Of a stretch of DNA of 24,851 nt, positions 7,609 through 14,203 are shown one piece after another. The stretch lies in the NCBI GenBank assembly GCA_910586875.1, contig CAJUJI010000021.1, forward strand, positions 1-24,851, written 5' to 3'. The translations under genes were made by a program, and so were the position numbers. This stretch comes from an uncultured Anaerotruncus sp. GTDB lineage: Bacteria > Bacillota > Clostridia > Oscillospirales > Ruminococcaceae. Under the pieces are notes generated by a model. It was not told where the DNA came from and ran no database searches. It worked only from the letters and a program-made list of their open reading frames with translations. Numbering within the stretch: position 1 is the first letter of the stretch; the number at the start of each line of letters is the position of its first letter.

Positions 7609-8025
7609 TCATTTGAGATAGGCACGTATTAGCTCCACCGCATCCTCCAAATATTGGGACAACGGCTTTTCGGTCACGCCTGCCACACTCGCACGACAAC
7701 GGCTGACCGGAATTAAAATTTTATATGCGCGGCTTTCGGCAACAGCGCGTGCCATCACAGGGGAAAATTCCCCCAGCATTGCATTTGCGAGCACAATTCC
7801 CAACGGGCCGGCAATTACATCTGTAGGCTGTGCCTGCTGGCAGCAATACACCACCGCGTTTTCTCCGGTCGCACCAGTATTGGCGCCACCCTTGAGCATT
7901 GCAGCAGTCGCCATTGAGTTGGAGCCCACCGCAATAATCTGGCTATTCGGAAATGTATTTCGCAGCCGTTCAATCAGCGCGCGGCCGATGCCACCGCCTT
8001 GTCCATCAAATACATAAACGCTCAT
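7609..8025 (-). CDS. DUF3842 family protein
   Basis: A 138-residue protein matching the DUF3842 family by my recognition. It opens with a Rossmann-like nucleotide-binding signature MSVYVFDGQGGGIGRALIERL. This is followed by IIAVGSNSMATAAMLKGGANTG, then GENAVVYC, then DVIAGPLGIVLANAMLGE. The function of the family is unknown. The ATG at 8025 overlaps the TGA of the biotin ligase gene in an ATGA junction, and GGAG lies 7 bases upstream, so translation is probably coupled; a TTG two codons earlier is less likely. It is the last gene of the HAD-radical SAM-birA operon. No clear terminator follows. Confidence 0.8.
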   Translation of the reverse strand: MSVYVFDGQGGGIGRALIERLRNTFPNSQIIAVGSNSMATAAMLKGGANTGATGENAVVYCCQQAQPTDVIAGPLGIVLANAMLGEFSPVMARAVAESRAYKILIPVSRCRASVAGVTEKPLSQYLEDAVELIRAYLK

Positions 8026-8804
8026 TTCCAATCTCCTTTCAGGCTAACTTCACCACAGCCGACTAAAAACGGCACCCCATCTGTGCCGGATACCACCAGA
8101 TTCGCGTGGTCATCAATTGCATGTACCATAACCGTCTGCTGTTTTTCACCATAGACCAGAGCAACCTGTTTGCCAATCACGCAGGAACGGCTTCTATATT
8201 CTTCCAAAAATTCTTTATCCTCTAAATGGACATAAATTTTATCGAATTCAGATAAGATCGCTGCTGCTAAAAGGTTCCTATCTGGCTGTGTACCGGCGGC
8301 AGCGAGCGAGGTCGCAATCTCCTGTAATTCCGGCGGAAAATTCTTATTCAAGAGGTTGATCCCGATTCCCAGTACCGCATATGCAACACCACCATATCCG
8401 TCTAGCGCCGATTCGGTGAGAATCCCGCAGAGCTTCTTGCCTTGATAATACAGGTCATTGACCCACTTGATCTGCACCTGGACGCCGGTGGTGTGGGCAA
8501 TTGCCCGTGCTACCGCAACCGCCGCAGCGGGCGTAATGAGCAGCGATTCCTCGGCGGAAATATGGGGGCGCAGGATGATCGATAAATATAATCCTGCATC
8601 CGGTGGCGAATAGAAAATGCGGCCTTGCCGTCCGCGTCCAGCGGTCTGCTGCGCAGCTATCACAACCGCGCCATGCGGTGCCCCATTTTTTGCAAGCAAT
8701 TTTGCCGCTGTGTTTGTGGAGTCGATCACCTGATAAACCTGTAATTCCTTGCCGATGGTTCCGGTAAGGAATGGACGAATCCGTTGCGCGGACAATTTTT
8801 CCAT
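8022..8804 (-). CDS. birA: Biotin--[acetyl-CoA-carboxylase] ligase, single catalytic domain
   Basis: A 260-residue ligase that activates biotin with ATP and attaches it to biotin carboxyl carrier proteins. The biotin/AMP loop GRGRQGR is at 56-62, the catalytic KWVND motif at 113-117, followed by GKKLCGILTE and a C-terminal beta domain. The N-terminal winged helix of bifunctional BirA (about 320 residues) is absent, so this should be a monofunctional enzyme without direct repressor activity. Start is ATG with AGGAGGAAC just upstream. Its stop overlaps the DUF3842 start. The radical SAM gene ends 41 bases upstream. Confidence 0.93.
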   Translation of the reverse strand: MEKLSAQRIRPFLTGTIGKELQVYQVIDSTNTAAKLLAKNGAPHGAVVIAAQQTAGRGRQGRIFYSPPDAGLYLSIILRPHISAEESLLITPAAAVAVARAIAHTTGVQVQIKWVNDLYYQGKKLCGILTESALDGYGGVAYAVLGIGINLLNKNFPPELQEIATSLAAAGTQPDRNLLAAAILSEFDKIYVHLEDKEFLEEYRSRSCVIGKQVALVYGEKQQTVMVHAIDDHANLVVSGTDGVPFLVGCGEVSLKGDWK

Positions 8805-8845
8805 AGAGTTCCTCCTATTTCTTTTATTGTCATTCTAAGTGAATT

Positions 8846-9709
8846 TCAGAAGCGTCTGGCGTACCCACACCGGCGGCAAAGCGGTTCCTCTGCTATGCGG
8901 CGCGAAAATCCATCGTATAGCCTTTTGGCACGCGGACTCTCCAAAATTTCTGACAATGGCTGTTCATAAAGATTGCCTAACGCGATGGTTCCCTCACTAT
9001 CCAGGCAGCAAGGAACGACTGTTCCATCCACCAACACGCCAATCTGGTCCCGCAGTCCATAACAAAACAGCTGCTCCTGCTCGCTTTCGTATTCCAAATC
9101 CGGCCAGTCAAAAATTTGCGCAAAGCCCAAATAAACCCCATCCGCCAGCTTGACACTGTTATTTTTCCCCCGCGGGCAATGCTCTAGTTCTATGGAGAAC
9201 ATTTCTGAAATTTTTTGCAAAATGCTTTGGTTCAGCGCATTCTGTGCATTGCTGGTCGCTGAGTTTTCATTCCAAAGCCGCAGCTCGCAGAGAATTCCCT
9301 CCTTCTGCGCCTGTTGGACAAACGATAAGGTTTGTTCCAGATAGGTTTCTAATGGTTGAAACGGTTGATTTGCTTCATAGCTGTGTAGTGAGATGCTCAC
9401 CTTTCGCAATGCTTTTGCTGTTAAGAGAATCTCCTTTACAGATTGCACAAGCGTCCCATTTGTGGTAAGATTCACCAAGAAGCCATATTGTTCACAGCAT
9501 TCCATCAGATACTCTAACTGTGGGTGCAGCAGGGGTTCTCCCATCAGATGAAAATATAGATAGTTGGTGTAGGGATGCAGCTGTTCCAATACCCTGCAAA
9601 ATTCCGCAGGGGACATCTCCCGTTTGGGGCGGTTTGTTTTGTGACAAAAGCTGCAAGAAAGGTTGCAATGATTGGTAATTTCTACATAGGCTTTCCGGAA
9701 GTGGCTCAT
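8846..9709 (-). CDS. Radical SAM/SPASM domain protein
   Basis: A 287-residue protein. The radical SAM iron-sulfur cluster motif C-x3-C-x2-C is at Cys15, Cys19 and Cys22 (ITNHCNLSCSFCHK), with a GE motif HLMGEPLLHP and NLTTNGTL typical of the fold. The C-terminal part has SPASM-like cysteines at 216, 234, 235, 278 and 281 (VVPCCLDSEG, LCRRCGY), implying at least one auxiliary cluster. SPASM proteins often modify peptides, but no precursor-peptide gene is seen nearby and the substrate is unknown. The ATG overlaps the TGA of the upstream HAD gene (ATGA), implying coupled translation; its own ribosome binding site is weak (AGGTTCC). Confidence 0.85.
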   Translation of the reverse strand: MSHFRKAYVEITNHCNLSCSFCHKTNRPKREMSPAEFCRVLEQLHPYTNYLYFHLMGEPLLHPQLEYLMECCEQYGFLVNLTTNGTLVQSVKEILLTAKALRKVSISLHSYEANQPFQPLETYLEQTLSFVQQAQKEGILCELRLWNENSATSNAQNALNQSILQKISEMFSIELEHCPRGKNNSVKLADGVYLGFAQIFDWPDLEYESEQEQLFCYGLRDQIGVLVDGTVVPCCLDSEGTIALGNLYEQPLSEILESPRAKRLYDGFSRRIAEEPLCRRCGYARRF

Positions 9710-10485
9710 AATAGGAACCTTTCTATAATTTCTGCAACTGCCCCTTCTAGGTTGGTGCGGCTGGTAACAAAATCCGCTTGTGCTTTTACCTCATCCGGAG
9801 AATTCTGCACTGCCACCCCCAAAGGTGCTCCAGTAATCATGTCTAAGTCGTTAAAATAGTTGCCTGCGGCGATGATATCCTCCAGCGCAATGCCGGCAAG
9901 TTTTGCTACTTTACAGATTCCACTCCACTTGTTTACCCCTGCGGGCATTACGTCCATCAGGTCCGGTTCCGACATTACATAGGAAAGCTTTAAGCCTTTA
10001 CAGTCTATATATACCCTGACACCGGCGCAATCTCCGCTGACAAGAAAGCCATCCACCGTTTCAAACGGCAGGTCTGCTGCACTTTTATAAATCTGTGCCC
10101 GGTTACTATACCGCTTTTCTAGTTTTGGCAGTTCAGAGGTGCGGCAGTTTACCCCCCAATACCCCTCCCCTATCAGATGTAAGGCGGTATCAGGAAGTTG
10201 GTTACAGCAACTGATCATTTCAAGCAGATCCTCCCGCCGAACCAGAGCTTGAAACAACAGTTTCTGCTGCGGCATTTGATAGGCGGTGCCGCCATTATTC
10301 AAAATAAAATAGTCGCAGATTGTAAAAAGTTCCTCTAGCTGATTAAAATTTTTCCTGCCGGAAACAAAACAAATTTTATGTCCAGCCTGCCTTGCTTGAC
10401 GCATCCGTAGCAGATTGATTTCAGGAATGCTTGTCCCAACACCGAAAGTTGTACCATCCAAATCTAGCGCAAGTAGTTTTGCCAT
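9706..10485 (-). CDS. Cof-type HAD-IIB family hydrolase
   Basis: A 259-residue putative sugar-phosphate or small-metabolite phosphatase. Motif I is DLDGT with nucleophile Asp8 and acid/base Asp10; motif II lies in CFVSGR; motif III Lys186 is in GVNKWSGI. Motif IV reads GNYFNDLDM (208-216), where the usual GDxxND has Asn at 209 while Asn212/Asp213 are kept. The cap domain between about 85 and 180 is of the Cof type. Start is ATG with AGGAGGGAAC upstream. It is the first gene of a four-gene operon. The natural substrate cannot be predicted. Confidence 0.88.
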   Translation of the reverse strand: MAKLLALDLDGTTFGVGTSIPEINLLRMRQARQAGHKICFVSGRKNFNQLEELFTICDYFILNNGGTAYQMPQQKLLFQALVRREDLLEMISCCNQLPDTALHLIGEGYWGVNCRTSELPKLEKRYSNRAQIYKSAADLPFETVDGFLVSGDCAGVRVYIDCKGLKLSYVMSEPDLMDVMPAGVNKWSGICKVAKLAGIALEDIIAAGNYFNDLDMITGAPLGVAVQNSPDEVKAQADFVTSRTNLEGAVAEIIERFLL

Positions 10486-10665
10486 GTGTTCCCTCCTGTT
10501 TGTTGATCCTCCTTATTTTAGCATAGTGGCTGTCTTAGGTCAAACCTGGCAAAAATTTCCGCTGTGCAAAATGAAAACTTTTTTGTATGATATTGAAGTC
10601 AAATCGCTAGCAATCTCGTTTTCATTCATGTAAGGCTTTTCAAAGGTGGTGAGCAACGCAAGGGA

Positions 10666-11178
10666 ATGACAACAGAACAATTTAAAATACTGGTAGAGCA
10701 ATACCAGCCGCTGGTATTCAGCATCTGTTATCAATTGGTACGCGATTACCAGGAAGCGCAAAATCTGGCACAGGATACGTTTGTTTCTGCGTTTGCGCAT
10801 ATCGATACCGTGAAGGAAAGCAACCTGCGCGCCTGGCTCACACGAATTGCCGCCAACAAAGCAAAGGACTTCTTGAAAAGCGCTTATAACCGGCGGGTTG
10901 CTTTATCGGAGGATATGAGCGAGCTGGAGGTTCTGCGGGAGGAAAATTCTCCGGAGCGGCTTTACATATCCAATGAAAGCACCCAACATGTACAGCAGAC
11001 CATCTTAGATTTGAAAGAGCCTTACCACAAAGTTTCTGTATTATTTTTTCTGGAGGAAAAATCAATCGAAGAAATTTCTCTGGCGCTGGGCCGTCCCAAA
11101 AAAACGGTACAAACCCAGCTATATCGCGCAAAACAGCTTTTGCAAAAATTATTGAAGGAGGAGGACACACAGATATGA
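10666..11178 (+). CDS. ECF subfamily RNA polymerase sigma factor
   Basis: A 170-residue sigma-70 family protein with only regions 2 and 4, as expected for ECF factors. Region 2 spans about 8-76 (YQPLVFSICYQLVRDYQEAQNLAQDTF, then RAWLTRIAANKAKDFL). Region 4 spans about 107-163 (KSIEEISLALGRPKKTVQTQLYRAKQLL). It directs RNA polymerase to a stress or envelope regulon. The ATG at 10666 is the first available start; its ribosome binding site is poor in spacing (AGGGA is immediately adjacent, AAGGTGGTGAG is about 15 bases away). The stop overlaps the anti-sigma start in an ATGA junction, so the two are coupled. Upstream, TGAAAACTTTTTT at 10572-10584 resembles an ECF -35 element, but a matching -10 at normal spacing was not found. 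Confidence 0.92.
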   Translation: MTTEQFKILVEQYQPLVFSICYQLVRDYQEAQNLAQDTFVSAFAHIDTVKESNLRAWLTRIAANKAKDFLKSAYNRRVALSEDMSELEVLREENSPERLYISNESTQHVQQTILDLKEPYHKVSVLFFLEEKSIEEISLALGRPKKTVQTQLYRAKQLLQKLLKEEDTQI

Positions 11179-11648
11179 AGCAGCTATTTTGTGAAAGCGG
11201 ACATCTGACCGATGATGCTTTGCAGGCGCTCATTCAGGATGAACCGTTGGACGAACTATCCCGTTTGGAAATTGCGGAGCATCTTTCGTTTTGTGACCGC
11301 TGTGTTGCTCGCTATGCCGCAATGCTGGAAGAGCCTGTGCTAGTCTCTCCACCTGAAACATTGGTCCCTGGGGTGATAAAGCGTCTGCGGCAGCGTGCAC
11401 GACAAGTCTTCCGCAGCCGGTACACCACTGCGATTGCCGCGGCATCGTTTGCACTCGTTTTTTGGAACGCCGGACTGTTTGACATCGATCTTTCCAGCGG
11501 AAGCTCCAAAGTTTTGGATGCCTTTACCCGTTCGACCATCTCCATTAGCGAGAAAACCAACAATTTTACCGACCAGCTTACCAAAGAGCTGGGGGCATTT
11601 TTAGACTATTTCACTTTTGAGAGGAGCTTTTTCCATGAGAAACCGTAG
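11175..11648 (+). CDS. ZAS-type anti-sigma factor, single-pass membrane protein
   Basis: A 157-residue partner of the upstream sigma factor. The N-terminal cytoplasmic domain has the zinc-binding anti-sigma pattern H-x3-C-x2-C (EHLSFCDRC: His36, Cys40, Cys43). A membrane helix lies at about 84-102 (TAIAAASFALVFWNAGLF). The extracytoplasmic tail of about 55 residues is Ser/Thr-rich. It is expected to hold the sigma factor inactive at the membrane until an envelope signal releases it. It overlaps the sigma gene by 4 bases and the next membrane-protein gene by 14 bases. The assignment rests on the zinc motif and gene order; the signal is unknown. Confidence 0.85.
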   Translation: MKQLFCESGHLTDDALQALIQDEPLDELSRLEIAEHLSFCDRCVARYAAMLEEPVLVSPPETLVPGVIKRLRQRARQVFRSRYTTAIAAASFALVFWNAGLFDIDLSSGSSKVLDAFTRSTISISEKTNNFTDQLTKELGAFLDYFTFERSFFHEKP

Positions 11649-12192
11649 TGGGTTATTAACCTTTTGTTTTGCACTGATACCCGGCGCTGGGCAGATGTAT
11701 CTGGGGATGATGCGGAAAGGAACAGCTGTCATGGCCGCATTTTGGGGGCTGATCACCTTTGCTGGCTTTTTCCAGCTCAATGCGCTGATGGTTTTGTCGC
11801 CAGTCATTTGGTGCTACTCCTTTTTTGACACGCTCAATTCCCGCTGGCTTTCTGAGGAGCAGCGCCAGGCATTGGACAGCCAGTTTCATTTCCGTATGGG
11901 CAACTCGTTGCTGGATGATTTTCGCAGTATCATCGACCGCCGCCATCTGCTGATTGGGCTTGCGTTAATTGTATTGGGCGGGTGGTCTATCCTGCACAAT
12001 CTTTTATATTCCTTCTCGGAATGGATCCCATCGTATATTTGGCGGCTAATTGACAGAGCGCCCAGCCTGTTTGCAAATCTGGCGATTATCGGTCTAGGGA
12101 TTTGGCTGGTAACCGGCAAAAAAAATCGCAAAGAAATCAACGCTGACTTTGTAGAATATAAAGGGGAGGACGAAAACAATGATCATGAATAA
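11635..12192 (+). CDS. Multi-spanning membrane protein of unknown function in the ECF operon
   Basis: A 185-residue protein. The ATG at 11635 is chosen because GAGAGGAG lies about 9 bases upstream; an in-frame TTG at 11617 lies before that site. The N-terminal LLTFCFALIPGAGQMYLGMMRKG resembles the start of TM2-like and related small membrane families (PGAGQ-x-YLG). It is followed by two hydrophobic segments to about residue 66, a cytoplasmic stretch, and two more segments at about 103-125 and 145-160, then a charged tail. It overlaps both neighbours by 14 bases. It may sense the membrane state or be the main product controlled by the sigma factor; both are inference. Confidence 0.75.
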   Translation: MRNRSGLLTFCFALIPGAGQMYLGMMRKGTAVMAAFWGLITFAGFFQLNALMVLSPVIWCYSFFDTLNSRWLSEEQRQALDSQFHFRMGNSLLDDFRSIIDRRHLLIGLALIVLGGWSILHNLLYSFSEWIPSYIWRLIDRAPSLFANLAIIGLGIWLVTGKKNRKEINADFVEYKGEDENNDHE

Positions 12193-13108
12193 CCAAGAGG
12201 AGCAAAAACTTTTAGAAGGATCTGGACAGCCGGCAGATGCTGGCACGCCGCCCAAAAAAGAAAAAGAACAAGCATCGCATACCTTCAAGTTCGTTCCGCC
12301 ACCGGTTGCCCCTATACGTAGGGTTGGCACTTTAACAATGGGACTTTCGCTGATTGTCGCTGGAGTAGTTGCGTTGATATGCACCTTTATACCCAGCTTT
12401 CCGCTGGTGACCGCTTTAAAATTTGCACCACTTATCTTTGTTTTCATTGGCATCGAGGTACTGATCGCCTATTTTTTCCATAAAGGAGAACGCATCCGCT
12501 ATGACTTTCTTAGCACGATCGTCTGCTTTCTGCTGATCTGTGGTTGTGTTGCGCTGTCCGCTGTTCCACTGGCCTGGCAATATATTGGCCCGGAAGCATT
12601 GAATGTGCGGGAATCTTTGGAAGATGAGGTAGAAAACCACATCTATGATGCGGTTCAAAGCTCCGTTAAGATCTCCAGTGCCCGTATCAACGCCTATCTT
12701 CCCCATGTAATCCCGATTGACCAAAATACCGACTATAACGAACTGCTTGATAAGACCAATGTTTATGTAAGCTTTTCTCTCTCCGGGCCTTATACCAGCA
12801 AGGAAGCCTTTGCAAAGGATTGCCGTAAAATTTTGGACAAGCTTTCAACATTGCCGTTTCATTACCAAAATATTTTCTTCGCGCACAACACCAACAAATT
12901 TGCACTTGAGCTGTATATAGAAGGGGTATTTGCGCAGAATCAAGATGTGGAACAGCTGATTCAAGGGGTTACTATCAACCATTTTGAGTATGCTGAGAAT
13001 GAAATGTATGGCTATGAGGAAGAGCCCGACGATTTTCCGGAGTATGCTTCTGTTACCAAGGAACCAATGTCTGAAAAGATGGCCGTGGTGGAACAAAATT
13101 TAGAATAA
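12179..13108 (+). CDS. Membrane protein with N-terminal hydrophobic core and C-terminal extracytoplasmic domain, unknown function
   Basis: Not firmly recognised. A 309-residue protein with a polar N-terminus (about 45 residues), three hydrophobic segments at about 48-72, 76-98 and 109-133, and a C-terminal domain of about 170 residues. The first two segments (GTLTMGLSLIVAGVVALI and LKFAPLIFVFIGIEVLIAYFF) resemble LiaI/LiaF-type membrane domains (DUF5668-like) of envelope-stress systems, a tentative similarity. The C-terminal domain is acidic near the end (YGYEEEPDDFPEY). Start is ATG at 12179 with GGGGAGGA about 9 bases upstream, inside the end of the previous gene (14-base overlap). It is the last gene of the ECF operon, followed by a strong terminator. 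Confidence 0.72.
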   Translation: MIMNNQEEQKLLEGSGQPADAGTPPKKEKEQASHTFKFVPPPVAPIRRVGTLTMGLSLIVAGVVALICTFIPSFPLVTALKFAPLIFVFIGIEVLIAYFFHKGERIRYDFLSTIVCFLLICGCVALSAVPLAWQYIGPEALNVRESLEDEVENHIYDAVQSSVKISSARINAYLPHVIPIDQNTDYNELLDKTNVYVSFSLSGPYTSKEAFAKDCRKILDKLSTLPFHYQNIFFAHNTNKFALELYIEGVFAQNQDVEQLIQGVTINHFEYAENEMYGYEEEPDDFPEYASVTKEPMSEKMAVVEQNLE

Positions 13109-13114
13109 CTACGA

Positions 13115-13141
13115 AAACCAGCTGCCAATGGCAGCTGGTTT
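13115..13141. terminator. Bidirectional rho-independent terminator
   Basis: A perfect 12-bp stem (AAACCAGCTGCC at 13115-13126, GGCAGCTGGTTT at 13130-13141) with an AAT loop. It is followed by TCTTTTG on the plus strand and by TTTTCG read on the minus strand. It lies between the convergent ECF operon and the CmpB gene. Confidence 0.9.
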
Positions 13142-13152
13142 CTTTTGTAGGG

Positions 13153-13566
13153 TCAGGCGGTTAGCTGAACATATTCCTGCTGGTGCAGCAGCTTTTCCCG
13201 AAGCTCTCTGCTGGCTGGCATCACTGGAATGCACAGCAAAAACCACAGTATGGTATACAGCGGACAAACCTGTCCGAACAGATTGCCGCGCTCTTTGGAA
13301 TAGTCCCACACATCCAGCCGCAGCAGCTTATTGACCACGCATCCAAACAAAAATTCCACCGAGGTTAAAACTGCACAGCCTGCCGCTGCACGTTCCAGCA
13401 GGCTCCTGCCCTTTAACCGCCAATCGGTTAGATACAGCAGCAAAAACCCTACCCCACCGGCTAAAGTCATGCTCCAATGGGTAAAGCCCCGCCAGGCCAC
13501 CTCAAGCCAGCTGTAAGCAACCGAACCAATGGTATAAACGGTCGCATATTCCTTAAACTTTTCCAT
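13153..13566 (-). CDS. CmpB-type putative ABC transporter permease-like membrane protein
   Basis: A 137-residue membrane protein with four hydrophobic segments. It resembles the ABC_trans_CmpB family of Firmicutes: GSVAYSWLEVAWRGFTHWSMTLAGG at the N-terminus and GNLFGQVCPLYTILWFLLCIPV near the C-terminus are the family's hallmarks. Despite the family name no transport activity is established, and no ABC partner is encoded next to it. Start is ATG at 13566 with AGAGGTGA 6 bases upstream. That ribosome binding site lies in the 3' arm of a 9-bp hairpin at 13575-13601, suggesting translational control. Confidence 0.8.
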   Translation of the reverse strand: MEKFKEYATVYTIGSVAYSWLEVAWRGFTHWSMTLAGGVGFLLLYLTDWRLKGRSLLERAAAGCAVLTSVEFLFGCVVNKLLRLDVWDYSKERGNLFGQVCPLYTILWFLLCIPVMPASRELREKLLHQQEYVQLTA

Positions 13567-13574
13567 GACAAATC

Positions 13575-13601
13575 ACCTCTGGTTTAGTTTGCACCAGAGG
13601 T
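13575..13601 (-). promoter_or_regulatory. Leader hairpin covering the CmpB gene ribosome binding site
   Basis: ACCTCTGGT at 13575-13583 and ACCAGAGGT at 13593-13601 are perfect 9-bp complements with a 9-nt loop. In the minus-strand transcript the 3' arm contains the AGAGGU of the ribosome binding site, ending 8 bases before the start codon. Folding would hide the site. No U-tract follows, so it is not a terminator. Confidence 0.55.
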
Positions 13602-13646
13602 ATCATAATTATTAGGATACATGCACGTCTCTGGGAAAGACGCATT

Positions 13647-13691
13647 TCGCCCCGCACAATAAAATCTTTTAGATTTTATTGTGCGGGGCGA
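13647..13691. repeat. 21-bp perfect palindrome with 3-nt loop
   Basis: Positions 13647-13667 (starting TCGCCCCGCACAATAAAATC) are the exact reverse complement of 13671-13691, leaving a TTT loop (13668-13670). The outer ten pairs are GC-rich and the inner ten AT-rich. Neither strand has a U-tract after the stem, so a standard terminator is unlikely. It lies between two minus-strand genes. A short second hairpin (CGTCT/AGACG, 13626-13642) flanks it. It may be a dispersed palindromic repeat, an mRNA 3'-end stabiliser or a protein-binding site. Confidence 0.85.
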
Positions 13692-13740
13692 GTCTCGCTC
13701 ACAGCTTTTTAAAAAAACTGGTGGAAACTTTTGGTCCCTT

Positions 13741-14193
13741 TTAGCGGCCAAACAATCTGGAAAGCGAACCTGTGACCGTTTGCAGATCGTGGATCGCACT
13801 GTTCATCGACTGAATATCAATGCTGGTCAACACCTCAAGCGCCTCTTCCACATCCAAAAGCGCCTCCGTGATGCTCTGCTCCCCCTTCACCGCCAGCTGG
13901 TCAATTCGCTGAAACATCCCGGAGATGTCCGATTCAGATATCTCATTTGACACCTTCTTTAGATCAACCATAATCGAATCTGCCTGCGTAGCCAACGCTT
14001 CAACCCGCGTTTTCAGCAAAAGTCCTCCATAAAGCGCCGCTGCCAACAGACCTGCAAATAGCAGCGCACATACTCTGGTTAAAAATAGCTGTTTTTTACG
14101 ATAGATCGTCTGCTGTTGGCTTTCCTTTTGGAGCTGCTCAAGCAGGCTGGTAATTGTGGAAAGCTCGGAATTTGCTGGTTGTGTTTCTCCCAT
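13741..14193 (-). CDS. Small membrane-anchored protein with predicted coiled-coil, unknown function
   Basis: Not recognised. A 150-residue protein with a Gln-rich cytoplasmic N-terminus (about 40 residues), one membrane helix (LTRVCALLFAGLLAAALYGGLLL) and a C-terminal half rich in helix-forming residues with heptad-like spacing (VEALATQADSIMVDLKKVSNEI, then VEEALEVLTSIDIQSMNSAIHD). The topology resembles DUF948-type or truncated receptor-like proteins but no specific match is claimed. The ATG at 14193 is chosen because GAGGGG is 8 bases upstream; the longer frame opening at 14262 runs into the dehydrogenase gene. The gap to the dehydrogenase stop is 10 bases, so the two form an operon. Confidence 0.7.
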   Translation of the reverse strand: MGETQPANSELSTITSLLEQLQKESQQQTIYRKKQLFLTRVCALLFAGLLAAALYGGLLLKTRVEALATQADSIMVDLKKVSNEISESDISGMFQRIDQLAVKGEQSITEALLDVEEALEVLTSIDIQSMNSAIHDLQTVTGSLSRLFGR

Positions 14194-14203
14194 ATGCGTC
14201 CCC

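Noticed and set aside
8846..9709. Radical SAM gene as a RiPP maturase
   Set aside because: No short precursor-like ORF with its own ribosome binding site was found in the flanking sequence, so the claim is not supported.
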